From contig DATCGY010000185.1 of assembly GCA_036508635.1 (NCBI GenBank), positions 1 to 21,837 on the forward strand: 21,837 nt of DNA, read 5' to 3'. Under the pieces are notes generated by a model. It saw only the letters and a program-made list of their open reading frames with translations, did no database searches and had not been told where the DNA came from. The position numbers and the translations under genes are program-made. The first letter of the stretch is position 1. Every line of letters begins with the position of its first letter. Positions 7,878-16,485 of the stretch are shown one piece after another. Origin of the DNA: FEN-727 sp036508635 (GTDB lineage: Bacteria > Actinomycetota > Geothermincolia > Fen-727 > Anoxymicrobiaceae).

Positions 7878-8775
7878 AGACTTCAAGAAGCATGAAAACG
7901 AATCCGTGGTGACTATCGGTGTCTTTGACGGGGTACACCTCGGCCACCAGGCGATAATATCCGATTGCGTGTGGGAGGCTCGTCGGCGAGGTGTCCCTGC
8001 GGTCGTTTTCACTTTCGAGAGGAACCCAAGGGAAGTGGTGTGCGGCGAACATCCTTGCATCATCACAGACCCGGAACACAAGCTACGGATACTAGACGAA
8101 CTCGGAGCGGACTACACGATATCGGTCAGGTTCACCAGAAAGTTCGCGGCGATCGAGCCTGAGGAGTTCTGCCGAAGCCTCCTGGCCGAACATCTCGGTG
8201 CGCTGAAAGTCTGCGTAGGCGAGAATTTCCACTATGGCGCCTCCGGCAAAGGCGATATCCATACTCTCAAGGCCGAGGGAAAGAGATCGCGCTTCTCGGT
8301 CCACGTCGTGCCTCTGGTTCAGATCGATGACCTCGGGCAGCTATCCAGCACGCTAATTCGGGGCCTGATTACAGAAGGACGTGCGCATGACGTGATGACG
8401 GGACTAGGCAGGCCCTACACCGTGAAAGGAAAAGTGATCCCGGGCCATTCGAGAGGCAAGAAGCTCGGTTTTCCGACCGCGAACCTGGCACTGGAGTGCG
8501 AGTTCTGCGTCCCGCCGGACGGTGTGTACGCCGGAAAAGCGCTCCTGGGAGCAGACAAGTACAAATGCGCGATAAACATCGGCAAGAATCCCACTTTCGG
8601 CGATCACGAGACCGCACTCGAGGTGTTCCTGCTGGACTTCGCTGGGAACATCTACGGCGAGTCACTCGAGATCGAGTTCCATCACCGGCTCAGGGACGAA
8701 AAGACGTTTGGCAGCGCGGAGGAACTGGTGCGCCAGATGAAGAAAGACGTAGCCAGGGCGAGAGCGCTGCAGTAA
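7855..8775 (+). CDS. ribF: Bifunctional riboflavin kinase / FAD synthetase
   Basis: RibF phosphorylates riboflavin to FMN and adenylates FMN to FAD. The 306-aa product has the N-terminal nucleotidyltransferase domain with GVFDGVHLGH at residues 22-31 (the HxGH-type site), then ENFHYGASGKGD and SSTLIRGLITEGR. The C-terminal kinase domain has GKVIPGHSRGKKLGFPTANL and PPDGVYAGKAL. ATG 7855 is preferred; GTG 7849 and TTG 7840 are in-frame alternatives and no strong ribosome-binding site separates them. The gene overlaps truB by 23 bases, so it is probably translationally coupled. Its stop is followed by the AT-rich rpsO promoter region. Confidence 0.96.
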   Translation: MKLLRHTEDFKKHENESVVTIGVFDGVHLGHQAIISDCVWEARRRGVPAVVFTFERNPREVVCGEHPCIITDPEHKLRILDELGADYTISVRFTRKFAAIEPEEFCRSLLAEHLGALKVCVGENFHYGASGKGDIHTLKAEGKRSRFSVHVVPLVQIDDLGQLSSTLIRGLITEGRAHDVMTGLGRPYTVKGKVIPGHSRGKKLGFPTANLALECEFCVPPDGVYAGKALLGADKYKCAINIGKNPTFGDHETALEVFLLDFAGNIYGESLEIEFHHRLRDEKTFGSAEELVRQMKKDVARARALQ

Positions 8776-8784
8776 GATAAGTGT

Positions 8785-8813
8785 TTTAAAGAACATTAAT
8801 ATGTTAATATATC
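8785..8813 (+). promoter_or_regulatory. rpsO: Candidate promoter for rpsO (AT-rich, with repeated TTAAT)
   Basis: TTTAAA (8785-8790) and TATATC (8808-8813) are 17 bases apart, each matching sigma-A consensus at 4/6. They sit in the only markedly AT-rich stretch between ribF and rpsO. TTAAT occurs three times (8796, 8804, 8815). The AT-richness contrasts with the surrounding GC-rich coding sequence, which supports a real promoter, but exact elements are uncertain. Confidence 0.4.
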
Positions 8814-8842
8814 GTTAATCTGGAGAATTGACTGGAGAGAGA

Positions 8843-9109
8843 ATGCTGCAAGGTGAAGATAAAAAAGCGCTCATAGACGAGTACAAACTGCACGAGACGG
8901 ATACCGGCTCGCCGGAGGTCCAGATTGCGATACTCAGCACGCAGATAATGCAACTGACAGAGCATCTGAAAACCCACAGGAAAGACCATCACACCCGCCG
9001 AGGACTTTTGATGAAGGTCGGACAGAGAAGGAGGTTACTGAATTACCTGAAAAAAGAGGACGTGGAGAGGTACCGTACTCTCATCAAAAGGCTGGGTTTG
9101 AGAAGATAG
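8843..9109 (+). CDS. rpsO: 30S ribosomal protein S15
   Basis: S15 is a primary 16S rRNA-binding protein of the 30S platform. The 88-aa product is of normal length and has the signature LHETDTGSPEVQIAILSTQI, then LTEHLKTHRKDHHTRRGLL and GQRRRLLNYLKKEDVERY, the RNA-binding helices. ATG 8843 is chosen because GGAG (8834-8837) precedes it at five-base spacing and because family members start close to this point; TTG 8828 is an in-frame alternative. It has its own promoter-like region and precedes pnp, the widely conserved rpsO-pnp pair. Confidence 0.97.
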   Translation: MLQGEDKKALIDEYKLHETDTGSPEVQIAILSTQIMQLTEHLKTHRKDHHTRRGLLMKVGQRRRLLNYLKKEDVERYRTLIKRLGLRR

Positions 9110-9195
9110 ATCGTATCGAAGTAGGCAGAAGGAAAAGAGGGCGTAACAGAGAACCCAAAAATTATCGTTGCGGAAAAGGCGAATTTCATATGGGG

Positions 9196-9230
9196 TCTCA
9201 TGTTATGAGATGAGAGCTAAGGAGGCTCAT
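9196..9230 (+). promoter_or_regulatory. pnp: Paired CTCAT/ATGAG elements around the pnp ribosome-binding site
   Basis: A perfect hairpin TCTCAT (9196-9201), loop GTT, ATGAGA (9205-9210) lies in the rpsO-pnp spacer. A second ATGAG (9210-9214) can pair with CTCAT (9226-9230), which would hold the Shine-Dalgarno AGGAGG (9220-9225) in the loop. The first CTCAT could also pair with the second ATGAG, so alternative folds are possible. In other bacteria pnp is autoregulated through a leader hairpin in this same spacer; a similar role here is inference. Confidence 0.4.
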
Positions 9231-9237
9231 TTTTATT

Positions 9238-11550
9238 ATGGGAATAATTTCAAAGGAGATTGAGATCTTCGGACGGAAGATCAGCATCGAAACAGGAAAG
9301 ATGGCAAAACAGGCGGACGGCGCCGCGCTGGTGACGTGTGAAGGCACTTCGGTTCTGGCGACGGCCGTCGCGGGTGACGACATGCGCTCCGTGGATTTCC
9401 TGCCACTGACCGTCGATGTCGAAGAGAGGCTCTACGCCGCGGGAAAGATCCCCGGCAGCTTCTTCAGGCGTGAGGGGCGGCCGACCGATATGGCTACCCT
9501 GACGGCCCGCATCATCGACCGCACCATAAGGCCGAACTTCAACAAGGAGTTCCGCAACGAAGCCCAGGTCGTATGTACCGTCCTTTCAACAGACCAGGTC
9601 AACCCTCCTGACATGCTGGGAATACTGGGCGCGGCTTGTGCCTTGAGCCTGTCGAACATACCGTTTGACGGCCCGCTCGCCGGCGTGCGCGTCGGAAAAC
9701 TCAACGACAAGTGGGTTATTAACCCGACGTTTCAGGAGATGGCCGAGTCGACTATAAACCTCATCGTGGCCGGAAACCGTGAAGGCATCCTGATGGTCGA
9801 GGCCGGGGCCAATGAGGTCTCCGAGGCCGACATCGTCCAGGGTCTCTCGGTGGGCCACGAGGCCATCAAGGAGCTCATCGACTTAATCGAGCAGGTAGAC
9901 ATAGAGTCCAGGCGCGAAAACGAAGAGAAGCCAAAGAAAGAGATACTCGACGGTATCACCGGATACCTCGAGCCTCGCTATGAGGAAGCCGCTCGCAAGC
10001 TGGTCACCTCGTGCGGGTCGGGCGACAGCGAAGGCGTTGCGGACGCCTCCGAGGTTTTCGAGCGGGTCGGTCGCGATGCGGCGGCCGAGTTCGACAATAA
10101 GTACCGGAAATTCGTAAACATCCTGGTACAGGTCGTCGGCAATAACATGCTTTCCAAGACGCTTGCAGCCGAGATCGAGCCGCAGGCGGAGGAGCGCATG
10201 CAGAAGGCGCTGCTGGATGCCTCGGTGCCCGGCCTCCGGAAGGTAGAGCGGAGCCTCATCAGGAAAGACACGCGTAAGGCCCTCGCCAGGGAACTCGGAG
10301 ACAGGTACTGCGGGCTCGAAGGCATGGTCAAGCAGGTGCTCGATGGGCTCGAGCGCAAGCTCCTGCGCAAGCAGATCATCGAGCTCAACATGAGGCCTGA
10401 CGGCCGCAAGCCGTTCCAGATCAGGAAGCTCACCACTGAGGTCGGTCTTCTTTCCAAGACCCATGGCTCAGGCCTTTTCACAAGGGGCGAGACGCAGGTC
10501 CTTACCATCGCGACGCTCGGCGCTCATGGTGAGAAGCAGATCCTTGACGACCTCGGCGTGGAAGATTACAAGAGCTTCATCCATCACTACAACTTCCCCC
10601 CGTTCTCGACAGGCGAGGCGCGTCCGATGCGCGGGCCGAAGCGCCGTGAGATCGGGCACGGTGCGCTTGCGGAGCGGGCCCTGTTCCCGGTCATACCAGA
10701 CCAGGAGGAGTTCCCGTACACTATCAGGCTTGTGTCAGAGGTGCTCGAGTCCAACGGCTCTTCCTCAATGGGGTCGACTTGCGCGAGCAGCATGGCCCTG
10801 ATGGACGCTGGAGTTCCGCTCAAGGGACAGATGCACGTCGGCGGCATCGCCATGGGTCTGATCCTCGAGGAAGACAAGTTCGTTATTCTCAGCGACATAC
10901 AGGGTCTAGAGGACTCGACAGGCGATATGGACTTCAAGGTTGCCGGCACGAAGCGCGGCATCACCGCGTTGCAGATGGACATAAAGTGCAGCGGACTGTC
11001 CTCCGAGATCATGGAGGCGGCGCTCGAGCAGGCTCGCCAGGGCCGGACATTCATCATCAAGGCTATGTCAGAGGCGATCGCCGAGCCGCGCTCCGAGGTA
11101 TCGCCGAACGCACCAAGAATGCTGCAGCTCAGCATACCGGTCGAGAAGATCGGCGAGCTTATCGGCCCCGGGGGCAAGAACATACGTGGGCTCATCGAGA
11201 AGTACGACGTCGAGATCGATGTAGAGGACGACGGCCGTGTCTTTGTATTCGGTCGCGACGCCGACAAGGTCAACCTGGTCAAGAGGGACATAGAGCTCAT
11301 CGCCAAGGATCCGGAGGTCGGAGAGAAGTTCCTCGGCACGGTGGTAAAGACGACCAACTTCGGTGCCTTTATCGAGCTGACGCCCAGCAAAGACGGTCTC
11401 ATCCACATATCCAAGCTGTCCAAGACCAGGATCGATCGCGTAGAAGACGTCATCAACGTTGGGGACAAGGTCGAGGTCGAGATCGAAGAAATTGACAACC
11501 TGGGAAGAATCAACCTCAGGGCAATCGATCTGAAACCGAGCGACAAGTGA
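9238..11550 (+). CDS. pnp: Polyribonucleotide nucleotidyltransferase (PNPase)
   Basis: PNPase degrades RNA 3'-to-5' by phosphorolysis. The 770-aa product has the full domain order. The first RNase PH-like domain (about 10-145) is followed by the helical linker and then the catalytic second RNase PH domain, with FPPFSTGEARPM at about 453-464, SSSMGSTCASS around 508-518 and GDMD at 562-565. A KH domain (GPGGKNIRGL from residue 643) and a C-terminal S1 domain (about 694-765) complete it. ATG 9238 follows AAGGAGG at a rather long 12-base spacing; no better start is visible. The stop overlaps the GTG of the M16 peptidase by four bases. Everything matches a normal, complete PNPase. Confidence 0.98.
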   Translation: MGIISKEIEIFGRKISIETGKMAKQADGAALVTCEGTSVLATAVAGDDMRSVDFLPLTVDVEERLYAAGKIPGSFFRREGRPTDMATLTARIIDRTIRPNFNKEFRNEAQVVCTVLSTDQVNPPDMLGILGAACALSLSNIPFDGPLAGVRVGKLNDKWVINPTFQEMAESTINLIVAGNREGILMVEAGANEVSEADIVQGLSVGHEAIKELIDLIEQVDIESRRENEEKPKKEILDGITGYLEPRYEEAARKLVTSCGSGDSEGVADASEVFERVGRDAAAEFDNKYRKFVNILVQVVGNNMLSKTLAAEIEPQAEERMQKALLDASVPGLRKVERSLIRKDTRKALARELGDRYCGLEGMVKQVLDGLERKLLRKQIIELNMRPDGRKPFQIRKLTTEVGLLSKTHGSGLFTRGETQVLTIATLGAHGEKQILDDLGVEDYKSFIHHYNFPPFSTGEARPMRGPKRREIGHGALAERALFPVIPDQEEFPYTIRLVSEVLESNGSSSMGSTCASSMALMDAGVPLKGQMHVGGIAMGLILEEDKFVILSDIQGLEDSTGDMDFKVAGTKRGITALQMDIKCSGLSSEIMEAALEQARQGRTFIIKAMSEAIAEPRSEVSPNAPRMLQLSIPVEKIGELIGPGGKNIRGLIEKYDVEIDVEDDGRVFVFGRDADKVNLVKRDIELIAKDPEVGEKFLGTVVKTTNFGAFIELTPSKDGLIHISKLSKTRIDRVEDVINVGDKVEVEIEEIDNLGRINLRAIDLKPSDK

Positions 11551-12836
11551 GTAAACACGAAGGCTGCCCCGTTGGAGAGGGCTTCGAAAGAACGGAACTC
11601 GACTCCGGGGTGAGGGTTCTGACCGAGCGAGTTACCGGCACCAGGTCGGTCTCGCTCGGCGTATGGATCGATACGGGGTCCAGGGACGAGGCGCCCGGAG
11701 AGTACGGGCTTTCCCACTTCGTCGAGCATATGTTGTTCAAGGGAACACCGTCGATGGACGCGCGTGAGATAGCGGAAGCGTTCGACTATATGGGCGCAGA
11801 CATCAACGCGGCAACCGGACGCGAGCACACATCGATCTATTCGCGGGCGCTCGAGGAACATATCGACAGGGCGGTAGAGATAGTGATGGACATGGCTCGT
11901 AACTCACTGATGGAATCCACAGAGATCGACTCCGAGCGCCAGGTCGTCCTCGAAGAGATAAACATGCACAACGACTCGCCCGACGAGATGGTGCACGACT
12001 ACCTGGCTACCACCCTGTGGGGTGATCACCCCATCGGGCACAGCGTTCTCGGGGATATTGACACAATCAGAAACCTCGACCGGGAAAAGCTCTCGAAGTT
12101 CTTTGCGTCAAGGTACGTCGCCTCGAGGGCGGTGGTCTCAGCAGCGGGTGCGGTCGACCACGGGAGGATGTGCGAGCTTGTAGAAAGGCTCACCGAGGGA
12201 ATACCCACCGGGGAGTGCGCGTTGCGAGACGACGGCCTTGATATCCCTCGTACAGGAAGGTACATCCATCGCAAGGATACCGAACAGGCACACGTTTCCA
12301 TCGGCGCAAGGGGTCTCCCGCGCCGGCATCCCGACCGTTTCGCTCTATCCGTGCTTGACAACATCCTGGGTGGCAGCATGAGCTCGCGGCTCTTCCAGAA
12401 GGTGAGGGAGCAGATGGGGCTGGTCTACTCGATCTATTCCTTCTCCGGTCTTTTCCTGGGAATGGGAATGGTCGGCATCTATTTCGGAACGCATCCAAAC
12501 CAGGCCGAACGCGTCATGGGGCTCGTAGAGGAAGAGCTCTTGCTGGCCAGGGACCACGGATTCTCCGCAAGGGAACTCGACAGGGCAAAGAACCATATCA
12601 AGGGTGCACTTCTCATCAGTAACGAGGACAGCGGAAATCGCATGAACAGGCTGGCCAAAGCCGAGATGTCAGGGGGCGAGCACCTCACCATCGACGAGGT
12701 GGTAGAGCGCGTCGACAAGGTCACCATAGACGATCTCCACAACGTATTCGCCGAGACGTGGGGCAAAGTGGGAGCGAGCCTGGCGGTTGTCGGACCGTTT
12801 GACGAAGATGATTTGAGCCTTTCCGGCCGTATCTAG
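11547..12836 (+). CDS. M16 family zinc peptidase (YmxG/MlpA-like insulinase family)
   Basis: The 429-aa product is a single-unit M16 (pitrilysin/processing-peptidase) protein. The inverted zinc motif HxxEH is present as H57-F-V-E60-H61 within LSHFVEHMLFKGTP. A downstream ERQVVLEEI block supplies the expected distal glutamate. The C-terminal inactive-half features appear as RLFQKVREQMGLVYSIYSF, where the R/Y pair is typical of the substrate-binding half. No signal peptide is evident, so it is probably cytoplasmic. The substrate is unknown; relatives next to pnp in Gram-positive bacteria (ymxG/mlpA) are the closest functional guess. GTG 11547 overlaps the pnp stop (GTGA), so translation is coupled. 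The gene ends 9 bases before dapB. Confidence 0.93.
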   Translation: MSKHEGCPVGEGFERTELDSGVRVLTERVTGTRSVSLGVWIDTGSRDEAPGEYGLSHFVEHMLFKGTPSMDAREIAEAFDYMGADINAATGREHTSIYSRALEEHIDRAVEIVMDMARNSLMESTEIDSERQVVLEEINMHNDSPDEMVHDYLATTLWGDHPIGHSVLGDIDTIRNLDREKLSKFFASRYVASRAVVSAAGAVDHGRMCELVERLTEGIPTGECALRDDGLDIPRTGRYIHRKDTEQAHVSIGARGLPRRHPDRFALSVLDNILGGSMSSRLFQKVREQMGLVYSIYSFSGLFLGMGMVGIYFGTHPNQAERVMGLVEEELLLARDHGFSARELDRAKNHIKGALLISNEDSGNRMNRLAKAEMSGGEHLTIDEVVERVDKVTIDDLHNVFAETWGKVGASLAVVGPFDEDDLSLSGRI

Positions 12837-12845
12837 ACTGGGGGT

Positions 12846-13631
12846 ATGCCTTCGATGATAGACGTTGCAGTCCTTGGAGCCACCGGACAGATGGGCATGG
12901 AAGTGGTCAAGACCGTACTCGAAGACCCTGAATTGACCCTCGCTGGATGCGTCGACGTAACCGCTCGAGGGAAGAAGAGACTCGAACACCCGACGTGCGG
13001 TATGCCCGTGTCCTCGGACGTCTCAGAGCTCGATCCCTCCAAGATCGACGTCGTTGTTGACTTCACGGTCGCGGACGCGGCCGTGGCCAACATGATGTGG
13101 TCGCTGGACAACGGCGTGCACGCCGTTGTTGGTACCACCGGCATCTCGGAGGAAGCGATGCGACAGATCACGCTCAGGGCGGATGGGGGCCGCGCCAACG
13201 TACTGATAGCAGCCAATTTTGCCATAGGCGCTGTGTTAATGATGAAATTCGCGGAAATAGCGTCGACCATCTTCGACGAGTGCGAGATAATCGAGTTCCA
13301 CCATCGTGGTAAGAGAGACGCACCCAGCGGCACGGCAATCGCGACCGCCGTGCGCGTCGAGCGAGCGATGAACCCAGTCCCGATCCCACACGCGGATCAG
13401 CGTGAGATAACAGGCGCGCGTGGAGGCTTGTTCGGCCACGTGAACATCCATAGCGTCAGGCTCGACGGCCTGGTAGCCCACCAGGAAGTCATCTTCGGCT
13501 CCAAAGGCCAGACCCTCACGATCAGGCATGATTCCATCGACCGCTCATGCTTTATGCCAGGCGTTGTGATGGCCATAAAGGCAATAGCCGAACTTCCAGG
13601 CCTCACCATAGGCCTCGAATCCCTACTCTAG
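12846..13631 (+). CDS. dapB: 4-hydroxy-tetrahydrodipicolinate reductase
   Basis: DapB reduces hydroxy-tetrahydrodipicolinate with NAD(P)H in the diaminopimelate/lysine pathway. The 261-aa product begins with the Rossmann loop GATGQMGMEVV. It has VVGTTGIS and the catalytic block with H152-H153, K156 and DAPSGTA (158-164). The C-terminal VHSVRL-like stretch is present as NIHSVRLDGLVAHQEVIFG. ATG 12846 follows GGGGG closely. dapA is not adjacent, so the rest of the pathway lies elsewhere. It is the last gene before a non-coding gap with a palindromic element, so it probably ends the pnp-M16-dapB transcription unit. Confidence 0.96.
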   Translation: MPSMIDVAVLGATGQMGMEVVKTVLEDPELTLAGCVDVTARGKKRLEHPTCGMPVSSDVSELDPSKIDVVVDFTVADAAVANMMWSLDNGVHAVVGTTGISEEAMRQITLRADGGRANVLIAANFAIGAVLMMKFAEIASTIFDECEIIEFHHRGKRDAPSGTAIATAVRVERAMNPVPIPHADQREITGARGGLFGHVNIHSVRLDGLVAHQEVIFGSKGQTLTIRHDSIDRSCFMPGVVMAIKAIAELPGLTIGLESLL

Positions 13632-13636
13632 AACCC

Positions 13637-13733
13637 GGGGTCAGATCCGAAGACGGAGATGGGGTCAGGTCTTTTGTTGTTTGTTATTATCCTCTGCTCA
13701 AGATAACCGTAGCAGCAAACAATAATAGACCCC
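13637..13733. repeat. Palindromic GGGGTC...GACCCC element (REP/MITE-like remnant)
   Basis: GGGGTCAG occurs twice, at 13637-13644 and 13661-13668. From the second copy an imperfect inverted repeat runs to 13733: GGGGTC (13661-13666) with GACCCC (13728-13733), TTGTTTG (13677-13683) with CAAACAA (13716-13722), and TTATC (13687-13691) with GATAA (13702-13706). The arms and the AT-rich interior differ from the surrounding coding DNA. Ends of the GGGGTCAGGTCTT type resemble, from memory, short repeats associated with REP/Y1-transposase elements in other genomes; no transposase is present here. Confidence 0.45.
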
Positions 13734-13845
13734 TATCCTTGCTCGAAAAAACAGACCTGCACTAAGCTTTTCAAGCTGAAGGTGGGTTTTGGCGGGAAAA
13801 GAATACTCTTATGGAAGAGCGGTAGCCACGTTGAAAGAGCTTTGA

Positions 13846-16074
13846 GTGACACAAAAGAAAAAGAAGAAAAGCCCGGGAAGGCCCGCAGCGAAGAAAGCTC
13901 CCGCGGGGAAGAAGGCGAGCAAAACAAGAGAAATAACTGTCGAAAAAGAGGAGCGGCAGCCCAGGTTGACACCGGGGAGGGTTCGTGCGCTTTATGGAGT
14001 GGCATGCCTGGCGCTCGCGATCTTCACCTTTCTCTGCATCTTCGCCCCGTCAACGGCAGGTATTGTTGGAAGAGGAGTCAAGACGGGCCTTGCATGGCTC
14101 GTCGGTCTCGGACGATTCGCCATTCCGTTCGCATTCCTTGGCGGCGCGGTCTTTGCTTTCATGAAAAAGCCTGATGTTAGAGCGGGTCTCCTCATTGGAG
14201 GAGCGGCGCTCATGGGCGTGGCTATCCTGACGTTGCTGAGCATTCCCAAGCCCACGGGAACGATGTTCCAATACGACCAGCTTGCGGGCGGAGGAGGGTT
14301 GATAGGTGCGACAATCGCCTGGCCTCTTGTCAAAGCATTCGGAAGGGTAGGCGCATTCGTCTTTGCATTTGCCGCTCTGATAGCCGGCGCCATCATCGCA
14401 TTCGAAGAACAGATACGCACCGCCATGCGCGGCATGCGGAGGACGTCGATGGCACCGGTTGCAGTTTCCGCCGGAGCAGAAGACGTTGAATCTGCCGGAC
14501 AGGTAGCCGAAAACCCGGCACCTGCCAGACAGGAATCAAGGAAAACCGCGCAGCCCCGCGTATACCCTTCGAACCCCAAACCACACGCACCGGTAACCGA
14601 GGAGACCGGAGGGCAACTCGCGATAGACGTGAGCAAACCGCGCGTCGGCAAGTACAAGCTCCCGCCCGCGTCTATTCTCAACCGAAGCGGCGCAAAATCG
14701 TTCTCGAAGCAGAGCAACGAGGAGCGCCAGCAAGCCATTGAGAAGACGCTGCGGAGCATGGACGTGGACGCGAAGGTCGGAAAGGTCTCGCGCGGCCCCA
14801 CCGTATCCCTTTTCGAGGTCGAGGTCGGCACCGGCGAAAAGGTCAAGCGAGTCACCGAGCTCGAGCAGGACATAGCTTACGCCCTCGGCTCACCGGACAT
14901 CAGGATCTACTCGCCGATCCCCGGAAGGCAAGCCATCGGCATCGAGGTCCCGAATAACATACGTGATTCCGTAACGCTCGGAGACATAATAGGCGCACTC
15001 GGGCCTCCCGCGCCGCACAACCTTCTGACGATGGCTGTCGGCAAGAACATGTCTGGTGAGCCCGTAGTGCTGGATCTGGCTCAACTCCCGCACCTCCTTC
15101 TGGCTGGTTCTACGGGGGCCGGGAAATCGTGCTGCATCAACAGCCTGGTCTGTGCCCTGATGATGAGGTGCCGTCCCGACCAGCTGAACTTCATAATGAT
15201 CGATCCGAAGTACGTTGAATTCACATGGTACGACGGGTTGCCGCACCTTCTCTGTCCCGTCATAAACGAGCCTGAGCCCGCGGCAAAGGCGTTGCTGTGG
15301 GCGGTGCACGAGATGGATCGACGTTACCAGGTTCTTCAGAAGCAGAGGGTCGTGCACATAGACGAATACAACGCCCTGGCCGAGAAGGACAAGGAAATAG
15401 AACCGATTCCCAAGATCGTCGTGGTCATCGACGAACTCGGTGACCTCATGATCGTGGCGAGGCGCGAGGTAGAGAGCTCGATCAGCAGGTTGACCGCAAA
15501 GGCGCGCGCGGTCGGGATACATCTCATCATCGCTACCCAGCGGCCTTCTGTGGACGTTATCACGGGAGTAATAAAGAACAACATAACCGCGAGGATAGCT
15601 TTCCAGGTCGCCAGTAACACTGATTCCCGTACGATACTCGGAACCAAGGGGGCGGAGAAGCTTCTCGGCAAAGGTGACATGCTACTCGACCCGGGTAACA
15701 TCCCACAGGCGGAGAGGGTTCAGGGGGCGTTCATCCAGCAGAAGGAGATCGAGTTTCTGACGGGATATATAAGGGAGCAGAAGTTCGCGGATCAGCGGAC
15801 GATCGACCTGGAGCAGGTGGAAACGTCGGTAAAGGAGGAGTTTGCCGATACCGACACGCTCTTGATAGAGGCAGCTGAGTTCGTGGTGTACGCGGGAGAG
15901 GCATCAGCTTCGATGCTTCAGACCCACCTTCGGGTGGGATATGCACGCGCGAGGCGGATAATCGTGGAGCTTGCTCAACTGGGCATAGTCGGTCCCCACG
16001 AGGGTAGCAAGTCGCGCAAGGTCTTGATAACTCCAGAGGAGTTTGACGACTGGAAAGAAAGGCATAAGAGATAA
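13846..16074 (+). CDS. ftsK: DNA translocase FtsK/SpoIIIE
   Basis: FtsK pumps chromosomal DNA through the division septum. The 742-aa product has a very basic N-terminus (KKKKK and Lys/Ala repeats), then several membrane segments (about 45-190) and a linker. The motor carries Walker A GSTGAGKS at 421-428 and Walker B VVVIDELGD with D529-E530, plus IDPKYVEFTWYDGLPHLL and ATQRPSVDVITGVIK. The C-terminal gamma winged-helix DNA-binding domain (about 665-742) contains ASMLQTHLRVGYARARRI. GTG 13846 is the start, with AAAGAG six bases upstream; an upstream TTG at 13831 reaches a stop after four codons. The 214 bases before it hold the palindromic element and no clear promoter. Confidence 0.96.
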   Translation: MTQKKKKKSPGRPAAKKAPAGKKASKTREITVEKEERQPRLTPGRVRALYGVACLALAIFTFLCIFAPSTAGIVGRGVKTGLAWLVGLGRFAIPFAFLGGAVFAFMKKPDVRAGLLIGGAALMGVAILTLLSIPKPTGTMFQYDQLAGGGGLIGATIAWPLVKAFGRVGAFVFAFAALIAGAIIAFEEQIRTAMRGMRRTSMAPVAVSAGAEDVESAGQVAENPAPARQESRKTAQPRVYPSNPKPHAPVTEETGGQLAIDVSKPRVGKYKLPPASILNRSGAKSFSKQSNEERQQAIEKTLRSMDVDAKVGKVSRGPTVSLFEVEVGTGEKVKRVTELEQDIAYALGSPDIRIYSPIPGRQAIGIEVPNNIRDSVTLGDIIGALGPPAPHNLLTMAVGKNMSGEPVVLDLAQLPHLLLAGSTGAGKSCCINSLVCALMMRCRPDQLNFIMIDPKYVEFTWYDGLPHLLCPVINEPEPAAKALLWAVHEMDRRYQVLQKQRVVHIDEYNALAEKDKEIEPIPKIVVVIDELGDLMIVARREVESSISRLTAKARAVGIHLIIATQRPSVDVITGVIKNNITARIAFQVASNTDSRTILGTKGAEKLLGKGDMLLDPGNIPQAERVQGAFIQQKEIEFLTGYIREQKFADQRTIDLEQVETSVKEEFADTDTLLIEAAEFVVYAGEASASMLQTHLRVGYARARRIIVELAQLGIVGPHEGSKSRKVLITPEEFDDWKERHKR

Positions 16075-16230
16075 TCCCAACCGGTCTTGGTACGACTGGA
16101 GGCCTGTAAGAGGTGGCTCATACCGCAATCTGTTGCACTTTGGTCCTCGTATTGGTAACCTAAGTTCAAAGTGTTCAGGCCGTTGGTGGCTGGGAAAAAG
16201 TTGGTGGAGTGACGATACAGGGGGTCTGAT

Positions 16231-16464
16231 TTGGCCAATCCTCTGGCCCAACGGGTAGAGAAAATCCTGGCTGGTGCGGTGGGCGAGTTCATCGCCAAGG
16301 CAACGGTCAAAAAGAATTGTGAACTCATTGGAGCCACCCCCGATAACCTAAGCGATTCACAGTTGCCTGATTTGGCTGCCCATATCGAGAAATCAGTCTC
16401 ATTCTTCTCGGGAAAAGAAACCGGGTTGGAAGTGGCGGAAAAGATAAGAAGCCTGGGCGGTTAG
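16231..16464 (+). CDS. Small unrecognised helical protein (77 aa) preceding a chemoreceptor gene
   Basis: I do not recognise this family with confidence. The 77-aa product is predicted helical: NPLAQRVEKILAGAVGEFIAKATV, then KKNCELIGATPDNLSDSQLPDLAAHIEKSV and a final KETGLEVAEKIRSL helix. It has no membrane segment or signal peptide and a single Cys. TTG 16231 has GGGGG six bases upstream, and the codon use resembles neighbouring genes, which supports a real gene. It ends 21 bases before the chemoreceptor and probably shares its transcript, so a role in signalling is possible but unproven. The 156-base gap to ftsK shows no clear promoter, terminator, riboswitch or RNA gene. Confidence 0.7.
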   Translation: MANPLAQRVEKILAGAVGEFIAKATVKKNCELIGATPDNLSDSQLPDLAAHIEKSVSFFSGKETGLEVAEKIRSLGG

Positions 16465-16485
16465 AGCACCCGGGAAGGTTGATTT

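Noticed and set aside
10587..11861. Long antisense open frame (424 codons) opposite pnp and the M16 gene
   Set aside because: It mirrors the strongly biased codons of the sense genes, has no recognisable domains and no ribosome-binding site, and pnp/M16 are unmistakable on the other strand. The same applies to antisense frames at 3652-4596, 3870-4895 and 13992-14873.
13631..13642. GAACCCGGGGTC resembling a Gram-positive LexA box (GAAC-N4-GTTC)
   Set aside because: One half-site is imperfect, it overlaps the dapB stop and the palindromic element, and it is far from the ftsK start.
16075..16230. Possible c-di-GMP riboswitch or tRNA upstream of the 77-aa/chemoreceptor genes
   Set aside because: The conserved riboswitch core (GCAAAGCC-like) is absent, and no cloverleaf can be drawn; the GTTCAAA at 16164 lacks the flanking T-arm pairs.
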